DNA from: a virus
IMG/VR virus record: IMGVR_UViG_3300050821_012250
Location: 1-64,000 of that record
Length of the DNA stretch: 64,000 nt
Reading direction: 5' to 3' (one strand)
The notes below the pieces were generated by a model. The model ran no database searches. It saw nothing but the letters and a program-made list of their open reading frames with translations, and was not told where the DNA came from. Made by a program: the position numbers and the translations under genes. The stretch's first letter is position 1. Every line of letters begins with the position of its first letter. Shown piece after piece: positions 16,956 through 25,546 of the stretch.

Positions 16956-19900
16956 TTTTCGGCCTTCTCAGCCTTCTCGGCCGCATGTTCTGCGGCGACT
17001 TCAGCCGCCTCTTTCGCATGGCCGCCCTGCACGTGCGAATCAATGATCTTGCCCGTCGCGCCGATCTCAGCCACTGCGATGGAGGCTTGCGCTTTGGTGT
17101 GCGTGTCCATCGCGCTCGTATGCGCCTTCAATGCCGCATCATTCGCCTTGACCTGTGTCTGCTGATCGACCTTATACTTCTCCAAGGCGATCCAGTTATT
17201 CTCAATATTGGTCTTCAGCTTCAATTCTTGCTGCAGACCTTGGATTTCCTGTTGCGCCTGTTGCAACTGCTGCTGCATGGCCGTGACGATACCCTGCGCC
17301 TGTTTCGGCAGCGATTTGATGGCCTTGTCGAGACCCTGCGGGGTGAGTGGCGCGAGGCGATCGGCCAGGTCTGATGCACCGGGCCAGTCCATGTTGCGCA
17401 CCACGAGATCGGCGCCGACTTTAACGACCGGCTCGCCCAATGGTGTCCGCATGAGATCCAACATGGAATCGACCGCCTCCATGCGCTTGGTCTCAAAACC
17501 GGGGCCGGTATCCATCACGACATCGTAACGGCCCACTGTGAGGTCGTTCTTGATCTTCGCGACCGCAGGATCTATCGGAGGCTGTCCGAGCAGCGGCAAT
17601 TCTGCGCCTGCGCCGCCTTCATTCGGATCTTGCGGCTGATTAATGCCGACCACTTCCGGCACGCCATCCTCGCCGATGATGCGCTGCATGCGTGCTTCGC
17701 TGTAGTAGTACGGAATCAGGTCGAGAATGATGCGGCCGGTATGGCAGATCGACTTGGTTTGATTGTCGTAGTACTGGAAGTGGCCGATGTCACTCAACGC
17801 TTGGCGAGCACGTAAGGCTTTACCGGAAACGACCTGACCAGGCGCGTCCTGACCGGGCTCGTGCGGCATGCCGGCGAGGATCATCAGATCCTTAAGGGCG
17901 GACTCTGCAGCCTGCACAAAGCCCGCTGGAACGGCCACCGGCTCAACACGCTGCGGCGGTGGCAATGGCGTTTTACTGCCATCAGGTTGCTCGATAAAAT
18001 CGGGTGTATAAGTCAGCTTCGAATAGGGAACTTGATTGGCATCATTCCATTCCGGGTGACCATCGAAATGATTTGTGGTTCCCACCCATGGAGCACGCGG
18101 AGCAAGGGCGATTACCTCTGTTTCGCAGGTATTGTGAGTAGGAATCATCGCCTCGCCACATAGGAATAGATGCGATGGTGAATCGATAGCTAAACATTGC
18201 ACTGGCACCGATGCGATACGTTCGACTTTGTCGATGCGATGTCGATGCGTGCGCCGAATCTGTTCTGGCCGTTTACCAAGTCCTGCAAGCTTTCTGGCCA
18301 TACGAAATATCGGTTTTCGTGTGGTGAAGGAAAATTGATATGACTCGGAACATTTCGATTGATAGCCACCAGGCATTTCGCAAAGTCGCGCTGCGCGCTT
18401 AATGACTATAGCTTTTATGCCAATGGAACGAAGTAATTCAGCGAGTCCTTGTACAATTTGTAGATTTATATTTGTGAAACTGCATTGACCTGCAGCCGAC
18501 ACTGATCCATCAGTATCCATTAAACCCTGAATCAAAGCTAATCGTTGCTCATGCGATGCTCTCAAATATTTCTGAGGAATGTGCTTGCGACCTAGCAAGC
18601 CTTCTTCGATCAGTATTTGACGAATTCCATAGACGGAGAAAGTCGGGGCTTTTGTCTCATCTTTTTGCTTATGGCATGGGCCAACAGAATATCCACAGTC
18701 TGATAAATGTTTTCGCATCTCTTCAACATCATCTTTTCCGTGGCAGATGCTTGTGGAAACTGCTGTTCCATTTCCCAACCAGACGCCTAATAGATATGGA
18801 TCTAACGGCAAATCGATCTTTGGCAAATCAAGCGGTGCTGTGACATAAATGTAATCCTTTCGCGGTTGTAGATCCTTTGTTAGAACGGACTTCCTTAGCC
18901 ATTCAAAACTATGAGCATTGCGGGGTCCACGCTGCTCTACTGGCCATTCATGTTCACCACTAGCTATTACTTGGCTACCGTCGTCGAATGTGATGCGATA
19001 GCAATCCTTGTGGACGTAGATCGGACTTTTACCGAGTACTTTGCACGGTTTGCCATGCTCATTGAACAACATGTCGCCGGACTTGACTTCGCCCATCGTG
19101 GTCCAGCCGGTTGGCGTCGGCAATGGTGTATCCAATGACAGATGACGCCAGTAATTCACCATGCGAGCAACATCAATCAAATCCCGCACCATCCCCTTGC
19201 GCCGGATCTGCCCATTCAGATCCATCACGTTGCCTTCGCAACGCACGACTGGAATCCACTTCCCCGGCAGATCAACTGATTCAACAACCGTCGACCCGTT
19301 CAATCGATGCCATTCCAATTGGCGCCGATACGCGGGGCGGCGAATCTCATCGCCACGAAGATTCTTCGCGATCTGCTGCCCTTCCTTCATCTGACTCAGA
19401 TAAACGGACTCGCCAGAAGTGAGTTTGACTAGCGTGTCTTTCTTCTTGACGATGCGGAAATATTCCGCGAGCCGGATTTCCTCTTTCGTGCGCCATTCAA
19501 GGCTCATATCGCCTTGGCCACCATCACGCCATTCGGTTTCAGCTTCCTCGGGATACTTCCGCTCAAATTCCGACCGCTTCATGGTCTCGGTGATCAAACA
19601 CCACTCAGCATCCTCACCCGCCGGCAAAATAGAGCCGGGGTCCATGTAGACCGTGAACGGATTGCGGATCGGCGCAATCTTCAATTCCTGCTCAAAGCTA
19701 TCCTCCGCGATGTACTCCGACAGAATGCGCCAGTAACCCCAGCCCATCTTGACGGCGGACTCACCACCGATGTCGTAAGCCGTCGCCCCTTCCGAGCGTT
19801 GCTCGATGTGCCGGATCAGTCCGCCGATTTTCTGCGCAAGATCGACATCCGCGCCATCACCGACCGGATGGACTTTGATGCGCGGACGCTGCATGCGCAT

Positions 19901-20149
19901 GTTGTTCACGACGCGCTTGACCATCGCACGCGTGTGATTGATGGTCAGCGTCGGGCGTCGGGAGACCTTGCGCTGATTGTAGATGTCCGTGGGCCATTGC
20001 TGGCCGTCTTCGAACTCGAGATCGATGACCGCGGCCTGGCGGTTCGCGCCTTCGGACTGTTCTGCGATGCGCAGGCGTTCGGAGGCTTCCTGGAAAATTT
20101 CGTCGTTGCTGGTTGCAGGCTGGTGAGAGCCTGACGGAATTACGGGCAA
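16952..20149 (-). CDS. portal protein, P22 gp1-like, interrupted by an intein
   Basis: A 1065-residue precursor. Removing residues 336-673 (intein) leaves 727 residues, matching P22 gp1 (725). N-extein: VIDLEFEDGQQWP, RPTLTINHTRAMVKRVVNNM and RNPFTVYMDPGS are typical portal segments; the extein junction rebuilds RMVNYWR-TCETEVIALAPRAPWVG, the conserved stretch of this family. C-extein: a long helical barrel-like tail with a Gln-rich coiled coil (about residues 900-980) and a Lys/Ala/Glu C-terminus. The portal dodecamer forms the DNA channel at the head vertex and nucleates assembly with the scaffold. Function requires protein splicing. Confidence 0.92.
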   Translation of the reverse strand: MPVIPSGSHQPATSNDEIFQEASERLRIAEQSEGANRQAAVIDLEFEDGQQWPTDIYNQRKVSRRPTLTINHTRAMVKRVVNNMRMQRPRIKVHPVGDGADVDLAQKIGGLIRHIEQRSEGATAYDIGGESAVKMGWGYWRILSEYIAEDSFEQELKIAPIRNPFTVYMDPGSILPAGEDAEWCLITETMKRSEFERKYPEEAETEWRDGGQGDMSLEWRTKEEIRLAEYFRIVKKKDTLVKLTSGESVYLSQMKEGQQIAKNLRGDEIRRPAYRRQLEWHRLNGSTVVESVDLPGKWIPVVRCEGNVMDLNGQIRRKGMVRDLIDVARMVNYWRHLSLDTPLPTPTGWTTMGEVKSGDMLFNEHGKPCKVLGKSPIYVHKDCYRITFDDGSQVIASGEHEWPVEQRGPRNAHSFEWLRKSVLTKDLQPRKDYIYVTAPLDLPKIDLPLDPYLLGVWLGNGTAVSTSICHGKDDVEEMRKHLSDCGYSVGPCHKQKDETKAPTFSVYGIRQILIEEGLLGRKHIPQKYLRASHEQRLALIQGLMDTDGSVSAAGQCSFTNINLQIVQGLAELLRSIGIKAIVIKRAARLCEMPGGYQSKCSESYQFSFTTRKPIFRMARKLAGLGKRPEQIRRTHRHRIDKVERIASVPVQCLAIDSPSHLFLCGEAMIPTHNTCETEVIALAPRAPWVGTTNHFDGHPEWNDANQVPYSKLTYTPDFIEQPDGSKTPLPPPQRVEPVAVPAGFVQAAESALKDLMILAGMPHEPGQDAPGQVVSGKALRARQALSDIGHFQYYDNQTKSICHTGRIILDLIPYYYSEARMQRIIGEDGVPEVVGINQPQDPNEGGAGAELPLLGQPPIDPAVAKIKNDLTVGRYDVVMDTGPGFETKRMEAVDSMLDLMRTPLGEPVVKVGADLVVRNMDWPGASDLADRLAPLTPQGLDKAIKSLPKQAQGIVTAMQQQLQQAQQEIQGLQQELKLKTNIENNWIALEKYKVDQQTQVKANDAALKAHTSAMDTHTKAQASIAVAEIGATGKIIDSHVQGGHAKEAAEVAAEHAAEKAEKAEK
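18131..19144 (-). mobile_element. class 3-type intein with LAGLIDADG endonuclease, 338 aa
   Basis: Residues 336-673 of the portal precursor. Block A HLSLDTPLPTPTGW begins with His where class 1 inteins have Cys or Ser. Block B ASGEHEW has its His at 400 and Trp at 402; block F VQCLAID has Cys 652; block G ends IPTHN (Asn 673) with Thr at +1. His1 plus this Trp/Cys/Thr set is the WCT signature of class 3 inteins, where the block F Cys starts the reaction. Two LAGLIDADG-like helices, LLGVWLGNG (453-461) and LIQGLMDTDG (539-548), mark a homing endonuclease. Both extein edges agree with the expected portal sequence. Confidence 0.9.
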
Positions 20150-20156
20150 TCAATTC

Positions 20157-20408
20157 TCACTTGTTGAACCAATCATTCGGCCTCGGCGACCGGCCCGTAG
20201 CCGTGCCGCCGTAGAACTGCGGGAAATACCAGGGGGGTACCTGTTGCGTCGTATGCAGCGCCAATTTATGGCGCGGTCCACGCGGCGTATTCTGCGGTAA
20301 CCCGATACCGCCTCCGTTGATCAGACACGCGTCATCGGCGGTCCAGTCGGTGGAATCCGCCGTAATCAGCGTGTTGTCGGCGGTCGGAATCGCGAGCGGA
20401 GTCGTCAC
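20157..20408 (-). CDS. 83-aa protein between tailspike and portal, unknown
   Basis: The GTG at 20408 overlaps the tailspike stop (GTGA). The product is Pro/Thr-rich with PPWYFPQFYGGTATGR near the C-terminus and may be an extended virion peptide. No family recognised. Confidence 0.5.
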   Translation of the reverse strand: MTTPLAIPTADNTLITADSTDWTADDACLINGGGIGLPQNTPRGPRHKLALHTTQQVPPWYFPQFYGGTATGRSPRPNDWFNK

Positions 20409-22333
20409 CCGATGTAATCGATCAGGCAATAAAAGTTGGTGAAAATGCTCGTGCGCGTGATCGTATCAAGCACTTTGATCGTGCGCGCCAGATCGGTTGT
20501 CATGACGAAATTCGGCGTCACGGTGTACATGGAACTCGCCGGCACCGGCGTTGCGGAATTGGAGCCCGAGACGGTGCCCAATACGGTTGGCGTCGCTTCC
20601 TCGGTCTGAATCGAGTAATTGTAGGCACCTGAGCCGCCGCTCGCCACCGGCAACCACCAGCGGATGCGCGTGATCATGGCATTCAGCGGCAACCGGATCG
20701 CAAAACTGCCGCCATTGGACGGCCAGTCGCTGTTGGCGCTGACGAAGGATACGACCTTGGTATCCGTCGAGCCGCCGACGCCGATATTCCAATTCACATC
20801 CGAGTCGACAACCTCATGCCAACCCACCGCGCTTGCATTGTTGCTGTTGCGACAGTTTTTGAATCGCGCGATGGGATAACCGCCCTTGTTGCCGGAATTC
20901 GTAACCGTGATGAAGTTGGCGGCGGAGTTATTCTGCAGCAGTGTGCAGGATTCATAGCGTACCGAAGACTGATAATTGTAGTTGTTGCTGTTGTTGTCGT
21001 AGTTATGAACGCCAGATAGCTGACTATCGCGGAACGTAATGATTGGTCCCGGTTGATTCACGAAATTGAAATTGCACAGCACATCGCTCGGCGAGCGACT
21101 GCCGACCTGCGAGGACTGATCCAGATTCATGAACGTGATGTTGCCGTTGTTCCAATTGGAATTCATCAGCAACGCGAAGTCCGTCGCATGTTCAACGCGC
21201 AGTCCGTTCACGCGAAACTGTTGGACACCCTGCGCGTTCGGCGTGCCCAGCAGATTGAACAGATAAGTCGTCGAGGTTGGTCCGAAGGCTGAGACATCGC
21301 AATCGTCAATATTGAACTGGCCGCCATAATAGGAATAGATCCAGGGCGCCTTGGTCGACCAGAACTTGCATTTGGTGAACCAGAAGTTCAGGAATTGATC
21401 GGTACCATTGGCGCCCACGGCCGTACCGTTCGCATTCGGGACCAGCGGCGATCCCATGAAGCTTGTCGCGATCTGAATATAACTGCCCGTCGCGGCGACA
21501 ATGAAATACGTCGTATTGGCCACAATATTGCCGACCGTCGTCCCGAAAGTCAGCGTCTGACCGACCGCGAAACCGCCATTGACGTTCGTAAAAGCGAGCT
21601 GTGAATTCGATGCCGTGACCGTGAAAGTCTGCGACTGCGGCAAATACATCCAATTGGCCAGTCCATTCGGACAGGTGACGAAACACCGATCGAAACGCCA
21701 TTCACTGTTATTGTTTCCGCCCGAGAGCAGGCAGATATTCTGCCAGGTTCCTCCCCATCCGCAATCGGAGAAGTTGAAATACTGGATGTTGGACAGTCCG
21801 CCCTGCTCAGAGGACTGATAGAAGTCACTCGTCGCGGAATTGCCGTAGAAGAAAATGCCTTCCCACTGCACATTCTGGATCAGGCGGTTGTAGCAGAGCG
21901 GTCCCGGCGTCGCGGGCGAGTAATTGATGATCGTCAGGCTCTGCCCCGCACCGACGAACTTCAAACCATCCAGTTTCAACGTGGGGCCATTGGTGAGCCC
22001 CGGCATCATCGCGTAGGCCTGATTGATATAGTACACACCAGGACCGAAGGCGACCACCGCATAGGTGCCATACGCCGAGCCGCCGGGCTGCAACGTCGGA
22101 TTCGAGACGGCCCTTGAATAGGCGATGCTCAGATTGAGCGTATCCAGAAAGCCGGTCTGATCGCCGGTGGGCGATAGAATCGAGCCCTGCAGCCCCACGA
22201 AAGCCTGCGCGCTGCCAATCGCAGTGTTGAGCGCGTTGAAGTTGAAGTTGCATTTCGAGAATGCAGCTTGAATCGGATCGCCCGTGGTGTCATTCGCGAA
22301 AGTCCCGATGTTGATGACTTCGAGGGCGGTCAT
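20405..22333 (-). CDS. tailspike / pectate-lyase-fold-like protein, 642 aa
   Basis: A 642-residue protein. The N-terminus (NIGTFANDTTGDPIQAAFSKCN) is the typical phage tail-protein attachment segment. Residues 80-480 show repeating short hydrophobic-Asn strands (LKFVGAGQSLTIINYS, VQWEGIFFYGNS, NFWFTKCKFWS) as in right-handed parallel beta-helix tailspikes that bind or cleave polysaccharide. No catalytic residues can be assigned. It is encoded away from the fibre genes, upstream of the portal. Confidence 0.7.
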   Translation of the reverse strand: MTALEVINIGTFANDTTGDPIQAAFSKCNFNFNALNTAIGSAQAFVGLQGSILSPTGDQTGFLDTLNLSIAYSRAVSNPTLQPGGSAYGTYAVVAFGPGVYYINQAYAMMPGLTNGPTLKLDGLKFVGAGQSLTIINYSPATPGPLCYNRLIQNVQWEGIFFYGNSATSDFYQSSEQGGLSNIQYFNFSDCGWGGTWQNICLLSGGNNNSEWRFDRCFVTCPNGLANWMYLPQSQTFTVTASNSQLAFTNVNGGFAVGQTLTFGTTVGNIVANTTYFIVAATGSYIQIATSFMGSPLVPNANGTAVGANGTDQFLNFWFTKCKFWSTKAPWIYSYYGGQFNIDDCDVSAFGPTSTTYLFNLLGTPNAQGVQQFRVNGLRVEHATDFALLMNSNWNNGNITFMNLDQSSQVGSRSPSDVLCNFNFVNQPGPIITFRDSQLSGVHNYDNNSNNYNYQSSVRYESCTLLQNNSAANFITVTNSGNKGGYPIARFKNCRNSNNASAVGWHEVVDSDVNWNIGVGGSTDTKVVSFVSANSDWPSNGGSFAIRLPLNAMITRIRWWLPVASGGSGAYNYSIQTEEATPTVLGTVSGSNSATPVPASSMYTVTPNFVMTTDLARTIKVLDTITRTSIFTNFYCLIDYIG

Positions 22334-22506
22334 TTTGGCTCACAGCCTGCGCGGTAAGTCCATTCGATGGATTCGCGAACATGTTTGCAGCTTCGGCACT
22401 CAACCGTGCCGTCGTGATGCAGGAAGAACAACTGACTGCTGCACGGGCATTCAAAGACCCATTCCGGGCGCTTGATCTGGAAGTCGTGCTCGACTACATC
22501 GCCCAA
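22330..22506 (-). CDS. small zinc-ribbon protein, 58 aa
   Basis: CPCSSQLFFLHHDGTVECRSC forms a CxC-x(15)-CxxC zinc-ribbon pattern, common in small phage proteins that accompany structural genes. The TTG at 22506 has AGGAG six nt upstream; a longer start would lie inside the preceding hairpin. Confidence 0.55.
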   Translation of the reverse strand: MGDVVEHDFQIKRPEWVFECPCSSQLFFLHHDGTVECRSCKHVRESIEWTYRAGCEPK

Positions 22507-22523
22507 GAAGGTCTCCTGAAATG

Positions 22524-22547
22524 AAAACGCCCCAGTCAAGGGGCGTT
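22524..22547 (-). terminator. hairpin with T-run, probable terminator
   Basis: On the minus strand an 8-bp perfect stem (22547-22540 with 22533-22526, loop of 6) runs into TTTTC. It stands just upstream of the TTG-start zinc-ribbon/tailspike unit. It resembles the hairpins at 11782-11806 and 12412-12433 in position and form. The 198 nt between it and the next gene upstream (22548-22745) hold no convincing ORF. Confidence 0.6.
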
Positions 22548-22745
22548 ACGTTGAATGAACGGGATATCTCGGGCCAGCGCGGTCGCCTGCCTCCCGTGGG
22601 GCGCGCGTGATTCAAAAATAATCGCCCGATACTCGCCTCGGTGCTGGGAAATAGCTCATTTGACAAGGGTGACGGACTGGCAGGCGTTGCCTATCCTTGG
22701 TACCTCAGATCCAGTCCGCTCCGGATTTACCTCAATCAAACCAAT

Positions 22746-22925
22746 TCATTCATTTGGACGCCCGATCGGCTTCGCATTTGGGAAATGCTCCTTGAGTAGC
22801 TTCCTTCCCTGCGGATCATCCAGCTTTTCAGGATAGTCCTGCTTCAGCCCCGAGCACATCTCGCAATCCTCAGCGCCCACTTCAGGATCATCGATCTGGA
22901 AATTACACCAGATATGATGCTTCAT
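22746..22925 (-). CDS. small acidic protein, 59 aa, unknown
   Basis: Starts MKHHIWCNFQIDDPEVG at 22925 and ends at a TGA at 22746-22748. It has a CEMC pair and an acidic middle. The ATG overlaps the stop of the coiled-coil gene. Unknown function; called from coupling and codon pattern. Confidence 0.5.
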   Translation of the reverse strand: MKHHIWCNFQIDDPEVGAEDCEMCSGLKQDYPEKLDDPQGRKLLKEHFPNAKPIGRPNE

Positions 22926-23134
22926 CGCTGAGATCCGGGCCAGCGGTCGAAAGCAGCCCGATATTGGTGCGCTTGTTCCGTTGGCTTATTTACGAGTGAA
23001 GTGGGGTTTGCAAAAGCCATCTTCTCCCTCAATATCTTCAAATCCTCCAACAGCTGAGCGTATTTCGCTTCCAGATCGACAATGCGTTTCTGGTGAGATT
23101 GAAGCTTTTGCTCGAGCTGCTGGAGGGGGTTCAA
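22922..23134 (-). CDS. coiled-coil protein, 70 aa
   Basis: Residues 3-40 (LQQLEQKLQSHQKRIVDLEA and onward) show a heptad pattern of Leu/Ile, predicting a two-stranded coiled coil; the tail is Pro/Gln-rich. It may multimerise with a structural partner. No family recognised. Confidence 0.55.
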   Translation of the reverse strand: MNPLQQLEQKLQSHQKRIVDLEAKYAQLLEDLKILREKMAFANPTSLVNKPTEQAHQYRAAFDRWPGSQR

Positions 23135-23137
23135 GGG

Positions 23138-23701
23138 CTATTCCGGCGATGGACCATTGATGCCGCCTGCGAGGCCCGCAGACGCATCAACAGCAGACGG
23201 CACTTCAAGGCCAGCTACTCCGTTGGCCTGATGCAAAGCCTGATTCAGATCGCCGTTTGGGGGCCATGCATTCTGAAATGCCGATCCTGCCAACAGTTCC
23301 GCGCTAGTTGCCTGAAACTGATACCCCGTGGTATTCGGGACATTTTCGGGCTGCGCGGCGCTCAGCGTGACTTCCGGCACAACCACCGGTTGAGGCAATT
23401 TCTCGCCCGTGATGCCGATCCATTGCCGGAAGGCCGCGACCGTTTCGGGGCCGACAAACAACAGCAGATTTCCATCGTCAGTGACGATAAAGTCGTTCGC
23501 CTCAACCGTTTCGCCATCGGTGTAGCCATCATGCATGACGGTTTTCACCGTGTACCGATAGAGTGATTGAACAGGCTCGGGCGCAGATTCAACGACGGGA
23601 GCCGCATTCTTCCGCGGCCTTCCCGGCTTGCGCTTCGCAGGCTCGGAAAATTCAAAGGATTCGGCGACCTTGCGCGGTCGGCCAGGTTTACGTTTCGCCA
23701 T
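23138..23701 (-). CDS. protein with two AT-hook motifs, 187 aa
   Basis: The first 31 residues carry KRKPGRPRK twice (positions 3-11 and 23-31), a close match to the AT-hook, which binds the minor groove of AT-rich DNA. The middle (SLYRYTVKTVMHDGYTDGET) seems folded and the C-terminal half is Ala/Gln/Pro-rich and probably disordered. It could compact or guide phage DNA, or bind the AT-rich tract at 36.0 kb. The latter is speculation. Confidence 0.6.
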   Translation of the reverse strand: MAKRKPGRPRKVAESFEFSEPAKRKPGRPRKNAAPVVESAPEPVQSLYRYTVKTVMHDGYTDGETVEANDFIVTDDGNLLLFVGPETVAAFRQWIGITGEKLPQPVVVPEVTLSAAQPENVPNTTGYQFQATSAELLAGSAFQNAWPPNGDLNQALHQANGVAGLEVPSAVDASAGLAGGINGPSPE

Positions 23702-23750
23702 TTTATTTACTCGACAGTGGTGACAGGAAAGGGAATTTTAGCAGCAATTA

Positions 23751-23909
23751 TTAGGCCGCTTCGCGCTTTTTCTTTTTGGCTTCTCTATAAGAATTGTAAG
23801 CCACAGCCGCGCGCTGCTTTTGATCGGGAAAATCCTTGTTGGCTTTCTTCGATCCCATGTATTTCGAAATAAACGCCGACAGTTTTTCTCCTTTTTGAAC
23901 TTCGGGCAC
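23751..23909 (-). CDS. small basic protein, 52 aa
   Basis: GTG start at 23909 with a GGGGAG site upstream. The segment KLSAFISKYMGSKKANKDFP followed by a Lys/Arg-rich tail resembles short phage proteins of unknown function found near tail genes. Upstream in-frame codons fall in the neighbouring gene and are rejected. Confidence 0.55.
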   Translation of the reverse strand: MPEVQKGEKLSAFISKYMGSKKANKDFPDQKQRAAVAYNSYREAKKKKREAA

Positions 23910-23911
23910 GC

Positions 23912-24193
23912 CTATTCTCCCCTCCGCTGCCCGCGCCATCCGCGCACATTGGTCGCATCGCCGCCATCGGGAATCGACGCGCGAGCTCCATTCGGGCCAC
24001 CGACCTTGACGGCCGGCTCGGCGCGTTGCGGCTGAGTGCCGGGAACGACATCGATCTGATTGACCGGCGGTGGCCGATTGCCGAGGACCTGAGCGCAGGT
24101 TTCGGCGCCGGTCGACTTGGTCGGCATCGGCCGCTGAAAGCCGGAGGAGGTGTTTTCGCGGTCGTAGGGGGTGCCGGCGACGCCGATCAGCAT
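23912..24193 (-). CDS. 93-aa protein, unknown
   Basis: A Pro/Gly-rich, probably extended product (LIGVAGTPYDRENTSSGFQR at the start). Its ATG overlaps the preceding stop. Similar short proteins occur among phage structural genes, but no function is known. Confidence 0.5.
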   Translation of the reverse strand: MLIGVAGTPYDRENTSSGFQRPMPTKSTGAETCAQVLGNRPPPVNQIDVVPGTQPQRAEPAVKVGGPNGARASIPDGGDATNVRGWRGQRRGE

Positions 24194-24402
24194 GGGAGTC
24201 TCCAGGATTGCACGGCACGACTCAGGACGGCGCGGCGTGCGAGTTTGCGCTGGGCAGCGCGTGAAATAATGTCGGTTCGGGGACGAGGGCGCGGCTGAAA
24301 AGGTCGCGGAATCATCGGAATGCTGGACGGCCCATCAAGCCTAAGTGCATGACGCGCTTGAACTTCGTCTGCCAACTCTTCGATTTCGTGTTCCACGGGC
24401 AC
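24187..24402 (-). CDS. 71-aa basic protein, unknown
   Basis: GTG start; an acidic helix (VEHEIEELADEVQARHALRL) is followed by a Pro/Arg-rich tail. It overlaps the next gene by 7 nt. Function unknown. Confidence 0.45.
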   Translation of the reverse strand: MPVEHEIEELADEVQARHALRLDGPSSIPMIPRPFQPRPRPRTDIISRAAQRKLARRAVLSRAVQSWRLPC

Positions 24403-24420
24403 GTTTCACAAACCGCCGAA

Positions 24421-24630
24421 TTACTCCTTCAGCGTCCCGCGAATCACCGACTTGTCCGGATGCTCTTCCGTCATCGTAAAACGTACGCCACCGGACTCCG
24501 CTCGCCCGGGCGAACCCACCTGAAGGGCACCTTCCTGCTCAATATCGGCCACGGTCTCGGAGCCGCGTCCGCCCTTGGTATTGTTGGACAGCGCGGCCGA
24601 CTCGGCATTCTCGTTCGGGGTCATTCGCAT
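24421..24630 (-). CDS. 69-aa protein, unknown
   Basis: A hydrophilic, probably disordered product. It lies between the Q-like antiterminator and the 71-residue gene. No family recognised. Confidence 0.45.
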   Translation of the reverse strand: MRMTPNENAESAALSNNTKGGRGSETVADIEQEGALQVGSPGRAESGGVRFTMTEEHPDKSVIRGTLKE

Positions 24631-24658
24631 GGGAAAATCCTTTGAATTGAGCGCCCGC

Positions 24659-25126
24659 TCAGGACGCAGAGACAGTTTTGCACTCTATCCGACGTGTACT
24701 CTGAATCTTCTTTCGGCGCAAGGGCTTCGGTCGCGTTCCAAAGGCCGAAAGTCCCGGATACCGCCGTAGCAGTTCTGCGCGAGCTCGTGTCACACGCATG
24801 CGTAAGGCACTGACAGATAAGCCTAAAATGCTCGCTTTCTCATCTGGCGACCAATAGCCGCCGCTGTCTTTCATTTGTACGGCATACCACACAAAAAGGG
24901 CGGACTGATGCGTCAGCGGAAGCGTTAATTGACAGCAGTGGATGAAATAGACCGATTTCGACATGTCGGCGCAGAGAATTCGCGAACCTGGCGGCTGATC
25001 GGAGAAAATCATGCTGAAGGCTGCTTGCTGCGGTAATACAGCGTCCTCGCAATGACGTTCCTGCCACGCGCCCCAGTCGCGCAGAAGGCTGTCCAGGTGG
25101 TCGTATTCCGCTGAGGTATGGGCCAT
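24659..25126 (-). CDS. antitermination protein Q-like / RinA-like regulator
   Basis: A 155-residue protein whose N-terminal part (LLRDWGAWQERHCE) carries the WGxW signature of the phage antitermination Q family (Phage_antitermQ type), and whose C-terminal part (SILGLSVSALRMRVTRARAELLRRYPG) is a sigma region-4-like helix-turn-helix. Such proteins let RNA polymerase read through terminators into late genes. Three minus-strand terminator-like hairpins lie downstream at 22.5, 12.4 and 11.8 kb and are plausible targets of this control. Family call is moderate, role inferred. Confidence 0.6.
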   Translation of the reverse strand: MAHTSAEYDHLDSLLRDWGAWQERHCEDAVLPQQAAFSMIFSDQPPGSRILCADMSKSVYFIHCCQLTLPLTHQSALFVWYAVQMKDSGGYWSPDEKASILGLSVSALRMRVTRARAELLRRYPGLSAFGTRPKPLRRKKIQSTRRIECKTVSAS

Positions 25127-25132
25127 AGCGCC

Positions 25133-25546
25133 TCAGCTCGTTGCCAGCGTCAGCGCCTCAATCGTCACCCCTGTCGGCGGATCCGGGATTGCCGCCGTAG
25201 CGGGGATGACCTTGGTTCCGACCGGTGACAGCGCCGAGCAACCGGATGAATCACAGGTCGTGACATACACATACACCGTCTGCCCCGGCAGCGCCGGAAA
25301 ATTCCCCGCCGCGCTGGTTTGTCCGGGTGCGGCGGTAAACGTCGGCGTCGTCGGTGCGACCGTCAACGGCGATGTACTGGCATAGACATTGGACACCGTG
25401 ACCGCGTTCACGCCCGTAAGCGGCTGCGCGCCGGAGGCGGAGGTTGTGGTCGTCGGCGCAGTCCAGGAGACGCTGAGATAATAGGCGGTCTGGGCGTGAG
25501 CGGGGCTCAAGGCGGCGAGGGAAAGCAGGGCGACTAGTTTTTTCAC
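25133..25546 (-). CDS. secreted fibronectin-III-like protein, 137 aa
   Basis: A clear Sec signal peptide (MKKLVALLSLAALSPAHAQ, cleavage likely after AHA) precedes an Ig/FnIII-like beta domain (YYLSVSWTAPT near the start, VYVYVTTCDSSGCSAL later, where the two Cys may form a disulfide). A periplasmic or surface product made by the phage is unusual in a late operon. Function unknown. Confidence 0.6.
   Translation of the reverse strand: MKKLVALLSLAALSPAHAQTAYYLSVSWTAPTTTTSASGAQPLTGVNAVTVSNVYASTSPLTVAPTTPTFTAAPGQTSAAGNFPALPGQTVYVYVTTCDSSGCSALSPVGTKVIPATAAIPDPPTGVTIEALTLATS

Noticed and set aside
22451-22666. 71-residue minus-strand frame upstream of the zinc-ribbon gene
   Set aside because: It runs through the terminator hairpin and has no ribosome site or family pattern.
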